A DNA stretch of 64,000 bases, from contig NC_084999.1 in the NCBI RefSeq assembly GCF_963854185.1, positions 35,306,718 to 35,370,717 on the forward strand. The letters run 5' to 3'. Below the pieces are notes generated by a model. It saw nothing but the letters and a program-made list of their open reading frames with translations, ran no database searches and was not told the DNA's origin. Positions 58,708 to 64,000 of this stretch are shown here, piece by piece (positions within the stretch are counted from its first letter, which is position 1; each line of letters starts with the position of its first letter). The position numbers were made by a program, and so were the translations under genes. The stretch comes from Sardina pilchardus. Lineage: Eukaryota > Chordata > Actinopteri > Clupeiformes > Clupeidae.

Positions 58708-61700
58708 AACTAGAAATGCAATTCCAAGGAATTACCAGTGCATGAAAATGCAAAAATGTAGAAAAAGATAATGTAGATATGGTTACTAAGGTGTTGCTAG
58801 GGTAGACATGGTGGTTGCATAATTTAATGAAAGTTGATAGTGTATCAGTAGGTTAAAAGTTGAATATGGATAGCTTAAAAGACAATTTAATGATTGTTGA
58901 TTGACAGATAGTTTAATGCATGTTGATTGTTGCTAGGGTACTTAAGGTAATTGATAGGCTGTTGGTAGGGTACTTGAGGTAGTTGCTAAGCTGTTGCTAG
59001 GGTGGTTACTATAGTGGTTGTCTAGAAAAATCATGTTGGTTGCTATGGAAACTGACATAGATGCTTTATTTCAACGGTTGCTATGTTGGTTGCTAAGTAG
59101 GTGGAAGTTTAATATAGTTGGCTGGAGGTATAGTTGATGATAACTGACAGTTGGAATGGTTGAATGGTTGATACACATTAAGTGTAATGAATGATGATAG
59201 ATAGTTGAATGGATGTTGATGCAGAAAGTTTAATGAATGTTGATATTTTAAAAGTAGATCGTTTAAAAGTTGTTCATAGGCTGATAGTTTAATCTAAAGA
59301 TATGAAATTGAATTCAGATGTAATCTTAGAGATCCAGTTGATAATATAGTTCATGCATAATGAGGAAGCAAGAGAGAGAGAGAGGTCAATTTAGTTTGAA
59401 CATCTAACATTCATGTGGTATCAAATGGCATCAGTAAAACATATGGATTGTTTATATAATTGATTCATGGAATATTTGATTTTAATTATCAGCATGTAAT
59501 TCAAATTAATCAGCATGTAAAAGGTTTGATGATTAGATTCCTCCAAAATCATTAGCCTCAAATACAATAAGCTAGACACAGTTCATAGAGCACACATCTA
59601 TACAAATCAAATAGCCTCTGGATGTAGAGTTTGACGTTTTTGACCTTTCATTAAATAGAATTTTCTTGATCTTTATCTTGATATTGAAAACAAGCAGTAT
59701 AAGGGCTATTTCATTAATCAGTTCAACTTCATTTTTTTGTAATTTAAACCCACCACCAACCCCCCCTCTTTGGAGGACAACTTTATTGTATGAGTGGCCC
59801 AACTTTTAATTATTCAATGTCCATTTGTTGGCTTTAAAAAAAGGTAAAAGATTATTGGACGCCACACAATTACACCAAAATCATTGGTTGATCTATTGTA
59901 CCTTTCATTATAAAGTCTATAGAAATTCAGTTTTTTTGTGTCGGGGAAAAGTCAAGGGATTTTATATTTGACTTAGAGTGGGAACCCTGATTTTGGTTTT
60001 TGTCATAAAACATTCATCATATTTCATGGCTTCTAGTTGTTATAATATTGATAAAATGGTTCTAAATTAGTAAAATGTGTAAGTTAATATAATGGTTTAA
60101 AATGAGTAAAATGTGTAAAATGACATGATGTACAAAAGATTTGATGTACGAAAGATTTGATGAACAAAAAATTAATTAAGAATACAGAACACAGGATCAT
60201 GATAACTGTAATATGTCTGTATAACACCTGAATGGGCACAGTGCTGAGGATCAGAGATGAAGATGTTATCCAACAATGTGTTCTTCTCAGTGGTCGAGGT
60301 GGTAATGAGATTTGTGAATCCTTTAGACTGGAACAACTCATAGATTGGCTTCCTTCCATTGGTCAACATGTCCTCATTGAAATCCCCACAGACTATAACT
60401 GGACTATCAGCAATAACATGTAAAGACTCCAATAAATGGCAGAGATTTGGCAAAAATAGGTTCGTGTTGTAATCCGGTGGTCTGTAAATCACTGCAATTA
60501 GTAGTGGAACTGGAGCAGCAAATTTCAAAACCAGGAATTCGAGATCAGTCACACCCTGTATGTATGGCATGTGATGGGCTTGAAGATGGCTTTTTACAAA
60601 CATAGCAACTCCCCCACCATTTTTCTGTGCAAAATGTGAAAGAGTAGTGTATGACACATGTCTATTGCGCTTATACATTCGATAGTTCTCCAAATGGATA
60701 TTTTCTGGGACAAATGTGCCAAAAAGGTGTGTTTCAGTAAAGCACAAAATATCTGCGAGGCACAATTCATGATGTCTCTTAATGTCATCAATATGGGCTG
60801 ACAGTCCTTCAGTGTTGTGATGGATCAGTGTTAAAGATGGTGATCTCAGAGTGGGGAGGCAGTGAAGAAGGGGCATGGCATTTCTAAAGTCGACTTTTTG
60901 CATACTGTCCACGGAAACGGTCACTTCTGGATCGGCATATATTTTATTTTCATCAAAATCAACTATGCGTAGACCATGTAGTGAAGTCGTTCTGCTGAGA
61001 GCAACGTATGCCATGCCAGGTTCAAATATGCGCTGCAACGAGACCACTGCAGAAACTGTCGTCATGCCTTGACATTTATGTATGGTACAACCAAAGGCTA
61101 GAGTCATTGGAAATTGGTGACGAACCACACCCTTTTTAGTAAGAGGTTCCTCTACTCTTTCAATGTACACCAAATTGTCCGGTCCTTCTGGTCCTTTATT
61201 GCGATGTCTTTGCCCTGCATTGGGACTGTCCAATTCAACACCAAGCATTTTTACAAGTGATCTGCCATCTTGGTCATGATAAACAATTTTACCAATCTTT
61301 CCAAATGAACCATTCACCAGTCCATCTTCCACATCTATGTTTCTTATTAGCATCACACGAGCACCATCAGCAACTTGTAGTCTGTCTGGTAAATCTCCTT
61401 TATGTCCTTCAAAAGGTGCACTCTGTCTTTCCATCCGACCAGTTCGTAGATCTTTCTTATAGTCATGTGCATCAATGTTGATCAGATCAGAGTATAGAGC
61501 AGATATTGTGTTTGCATTGTGTTGGTTTACTTCTTTATTTGTAGCAAAAACATGCAGAATGTCTTTGGGACATTCATCAGCTTGACATATGGCCTGTGCA
61601 AGTAGAACTCTGTCTGCTTCAGATAATGCCTCTCCTTTGCGTTTCATTCTTATCCTGTTGAGCAGCTCAGCAAATGGCACATCATCTTTCTGGCGCATGA

Positions 61701-64000
61701 TTTCTGTGAGAGTGACTACTTGGAACCGATCCTTCCAGATATCAAGAACATGATCCTCAAACACACAGAGAGGTTTGGCTTTACCGGGGGGACTTATCTG
61801 ATTGAAATCGCCACAGGCAAGTATTGAGACTCCGCCAAAAGGTTTTTTGCTGCCTTTGATTTCTTGCAGTCTCCAATTGACATATGCAAAGAGTGATTTT
61901 GATATCATGGACACTTCATCAATGACAATTATTTCAACATTGGATAAGGTTGCTCTCACTTCATCTAGACGGTTTCCAAGGCACTGGTAAGGTGGTTTAA
62001 GGCTTCTTGGTAGTTTCAGTACAGAATGCAGTGTCTTGCCAGATATGTTGTAAGCTGCTGTGCCAGTAAATGATGTGAGAAGGACAGTGGGCATGGACAT
62101 GTCTCTTTCCTCTGTGATGCGAGGTAACTTGCGGAGTATCTTTGATGCCTCTGTGTAAATGCATTTGATGAGGTGTGATTTACCAGTTCCAGCTCCACCA
62201 GTGACAAAGTAAAAGAACTGATCGGCATTCTGTCCACATACGCGTCTCATGCACCATTTACGCACTGTATAGAATATAGATGCCTGCGTTTGATTTAAAT
62301 TTTGATACATGTTACGGACCACAGTGGGGTCTATTTGAGGAGCCTCAAACATTGGTGCTGCACTTCCTCTGTTTGTGGTACTTGAGCTGTATTCAGGAAT
62401 GTCATCTCTTTCATTCATTTCGTCTGGATTCATTTCCTCACGCTCAGAAATGCACTCAAGTCGAAGAAGCTCTGTCTCAGGTGCAAGTGTTGTCCATGCA
62501 TCCTCCATAGGTCCATTTTCTTCTATGTTCTCAATAGCTTTCTCTATTGCATCACTGTTCTTTTCATATTGTGACCTGTTCTTCTTGACAACAGAAACTA
62601 CTCTCTCATTATAGTTTCTTCCAGGAAGACATATATAGCCTGATGTATAAAATGACTCATATGTTGGAAATCCTGTGGGTTTCAGTTGTGAATCTGAACG
62701 ATAAGGGAGGTACAGTTTGAGCAATGTGCCATAGAACTTCTCTGGAGTCTTTTGCTCAGAAAATCGGGCATATCTGATAATGGCAGGCTTTCCTCTTGTT
62801 CGCTTTTGAATGAAGCCCATTTCATTTTGAAGTGGTAAAACCTTTTTTCCTTCTTTCTGCCTTCCATACACAACTCTGTAAGTGGAAGCAAACTCTGCCA
62901 AAAACATTGTTGCAAACTCTGGTGTATCTGGTCTGTTTTTGTATTTATCTGGCATTCCGGACATCCAAACATTCTCTGAATCAGGAATTCTGTTATTCAG
63001 GTATCTTAATGGGACACTCATTTTTAAAGCATTGTCATCAGTGGGTATAAATATCACATTTCGAGAGCAAGACTTCAGTTTCAAGCTACAGACTCGTGCA
63101 ACAGCCTCTTGAACACTAACTTCTCTGTTTTTGGAGTATGCTTGCATGATTTGTTTCATTTCCTCAGTGTCAGAGGTATTGGATTGAGACGTGTCAGACA
63201 CAACTGTTTTCAAATACTCACTCATCTCATGTTCAGCTTTGGAAATGTATGATAAGATGTACATCAGACAGGAATAAGGGTTCAGGATGAACTGAATATC
63301 AATATTTGCATTCCAGGCCCTCAACAAATGCTCATTATAGCCATTTATCCAGCAGTCCTTTGGTTGACGTTTCATCACTAGCACACTGGACGTTGTTAAT
63401 GAACTGACACAGTTTAGGTATTCCTCATAGCTTAAGTTGCATTGGGCAAGTAAATGTGGGATGCTTTCAAACAATGTTGTGGAATTATTCAGCAATTCCC
63501 ATAAAGGCCTCAGCTTAGTTTTGGCTTCTTCAGGAGACATGGAAGAGCGGTCATGATCAGATTCATCGTCAGATTCGTCCATGAGCTCTGCTGGCATGGG
63601 TCGTGTTATAAATGTGCTCTCGACAGGCTGTTTCGGGAATCCAAACCGACAGTGCTTATTTCCTTTCTTACATGACTTTGAGTGCCTTTTGCTGTGGGTT
63701 TGCACCTCTGTCACTATTTTGAAAAGCTCAGGGTCTGTATTTGGGTCAGGCAGCTGACATGTTATGTACTTGTCCACAAATTCACACACTCTCTCATCTG
63801 GGTCATCTTCAAATACAGGTGCGTTCTTACACCAAACCAACATATGTATATGAGGCGAACCTCTAGCTTGATACTCCACTCGAAAAAAGTAGTCAATGAC
63901 CTCACCAATGGGTTGTGCTGGTGACAAAAGTAGGTGTCTGAGAAGTGCATCAACACGCTTGTCAAACATGCGCATGGTGGTGACAGGGTTGCTACGTAAG
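58708..64000 (-). mobile_element. Autonomous Helentron copy 2 (5' part beyond window)
   Basis: The 3' terminus at 58708-58751 is the same as that of copy 1. The 3' non-coding region (to 60171) is clearly homologous to 31443-33194, but with many indels and without the 240-bp segment. The ORF continues through the right edge. Confidence 0.9.
60172..64000 (-). CDS. Helentron Rep-helicase-endonuclease, copy 2 (partial)
   Basis: Open from the window edge to the TAA near 60172, covering at least 1267 residues that correspond to residues about 1034-2300 of copy 1. It includes HIHML, YILSYISK, GGAGTGKS, IDEVSM, GDFNQISPP, YVALSRTTSLHG, GDFNED and the final SYHDPVF. I count about 11 amino-acid differences, mostly conservative (V/I, S/T, D/E), and no stop or frameshift. 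The ATG at 63975 is internal (MRMFDKR follows NPVTT in copy 1), so it is not the real start; the true start lies outside the window. Confidence 0.95.
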   Translation of the reverse strand, partial: LRSNPVTTMRMFDKRVDALLRHLLLSPAQPIGEVIDYFFRVEYQARGSPHIHMLVWCKNAPVFEDDPDERVCEFVDKYITCQLPDPNTDPELFKIVTEVQTHSKRHSKSCKKGNKHCRFGFPKQPVESTFITRPMPAELMDESDDESDHDRSSMSPEEAKTKLRPLWELLNNSTTLFESIPHLLAQCNLSYEEYLNCVSSLTTSSVLVMKRQPKDCWINGYNEHLLRAWNANIDIQFILNPYSCLMYILSYISKAEHEMSEYLKTVVSDTSQSNTSDTEEMKQIMQAYSKNREVSVQEAVARVCSLKLKSCSRNVIFIPTDDNALKMSVPLRYLNNRIPDSENVWMSGMPDKYKNRPDTPEFATMFLAEFASTYRVVYGRQKEGKKVLPLQNEMGFIQKRTRGKPAIIRYARFSEQKTPEKFYGTLLKLYLPYRSDSQLKPTGFPTYESFYTSGYICLPGRNYNERVVSVVKKNRSQYEKNSDAIEKAIENIEENGPMEDAWTTLAPETELLRLECISEREEMNPDEMNERDDIPEYSSSTTNRGSAAPMFEAPQIDPTVVRNMYQNLNQTQASIFYTVRKWCMRRVCGQNADQFFYFVTGGAGTGKSHLIKCIYTEASKILRKLPRITEERDMSMPTVLLTSFTGTAAYNISGKTLHSVLKLPRSLKPPYQCLGNRLDEVRATLSNVEIIVIDEVSMISKSLFAYVNWRLQEIKGSKKPFGGVSILACGDFNQISPPGKAKPLCVFEDHVLDIWKDRFQVVTLTEIMRQKDDVPFAELLNRIRMKRKGEALSEADRVLLAQAICQADECPKDILHVFATNKEVNQHNANTISALYSDLINIDAHDYKKDLRTGRMERQSAPFEGHKGDLPDRLQVADGARVMLIRNIDVEDGLVNGSFGKIGKIVYHDQDGRSLVKMLGVELDSPNAGQRHRNKGPEGPDNLVYIERVEEPLTKKGVVRHQFPMTLAFGCTIHKCQGMTTVSAVVSLQRIFEPGMAYVALSRTTSLHGLRIVDFDENKIYADPEVTVSVDSMQKVDFRNAMPLLHCLPTLRSPSLTLIHHNTEGLSAHIDDIKRHHELCLADILCFTETHLFGTFVPENIHLENYRMYKRNRHVSYTTLSHFAQKNGGGVAMFVKSHLQAHHMPYIQGVTDLEFLVLKFAAPVPLLIAVIYRPPDYNTNLFLPNLCHLLESLHVIADSPVIVCGDFNEDMLTNGRKPIYELFQSKGFTNLITTSTTEKNTLLDNIFISDPQHCAHSGVIQTYYSYHDPVFCILN

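Overview
The window looks like nuclear DNA of a teleost fish: AT-rich, almost without host genes, full of GT/CA microsatellites, GTTAGC-type motifs, L2-like LINE tails, several TIR elements and, above all, Helentron (Helitron2-type) rolling-circle transposons. A species call cannot be made from the sequence alone. No host single-copy gene, tRNA, rRNA or CRISPR array was recognised.

Layout. 1-7171 is a repeat-rich flank: a broken hAT-derived ZBED5/FAM200-like gene (857-2718, with one apparent intron and two frameshifts), a PIF/Harbinger-like MITE with TAA duplication (4718-5226), and a second TIR element (5816-6618). From 7172 to the right edge the window is one nearly uninterrupted head-to-tail series of Helentron units, all in the same orientation (3' terminus to the left, coding strand minus). 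It starts with three units of an older subfamily (A, 7172-17179), one of which is split by a 5.6-kb TIR element (8602-14202) that itself holds an intact-looking hAT MITE with a perfect 8-bp duplication, L2 tails, minisatellites and a cluster of exon-like segments. Then come eight short units of subfamily B (17180-31442), a complete autonomous 13.7-kb element (31443-45110), seven more short B units (45111-58707), and a second autonomous element cut by the window edge (58708-64000).

The autonomous elements encode a single very large protein (2300 aa in the complete copy). Its parts, in order, are: an N-terminal domain resembling a viral-tegument/OTU-type cysteine protease, 18-residue basic repeats, a Cys-rich region with a DUF6570-like segment, an acidic linker, the Helitron HUH/Y2 Rep nuclease, a PIF1-family helicase, and an apurinic-type endonuclease. 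The short units have no coding capacity but share both ends with the autonomous copies, so the locus is a helper plus dependants arranged in cis. All B units begin (plus strand) with AACTAG next to the palindrome AATTCCAAGGAATT and the motif CAGTGCATGAAAATGC. The same motif, inverted, occurs in hairpin caps at the other end of some units. This matches the asymmetric terminal inverted repeats and 3' hairpin of Helentrons.

The most noteworthy points are the array itself (about 57 kb with unit-to-unit junctions and no host DNA between), the two intact and nearly identical autonomous ORFs whose 3' non-coding parts are far more diverged than the ORFs, the protease-like N-terminus, the altered SDH motif of the endonuclease, and duplicated hairpin caps with a paired base change.
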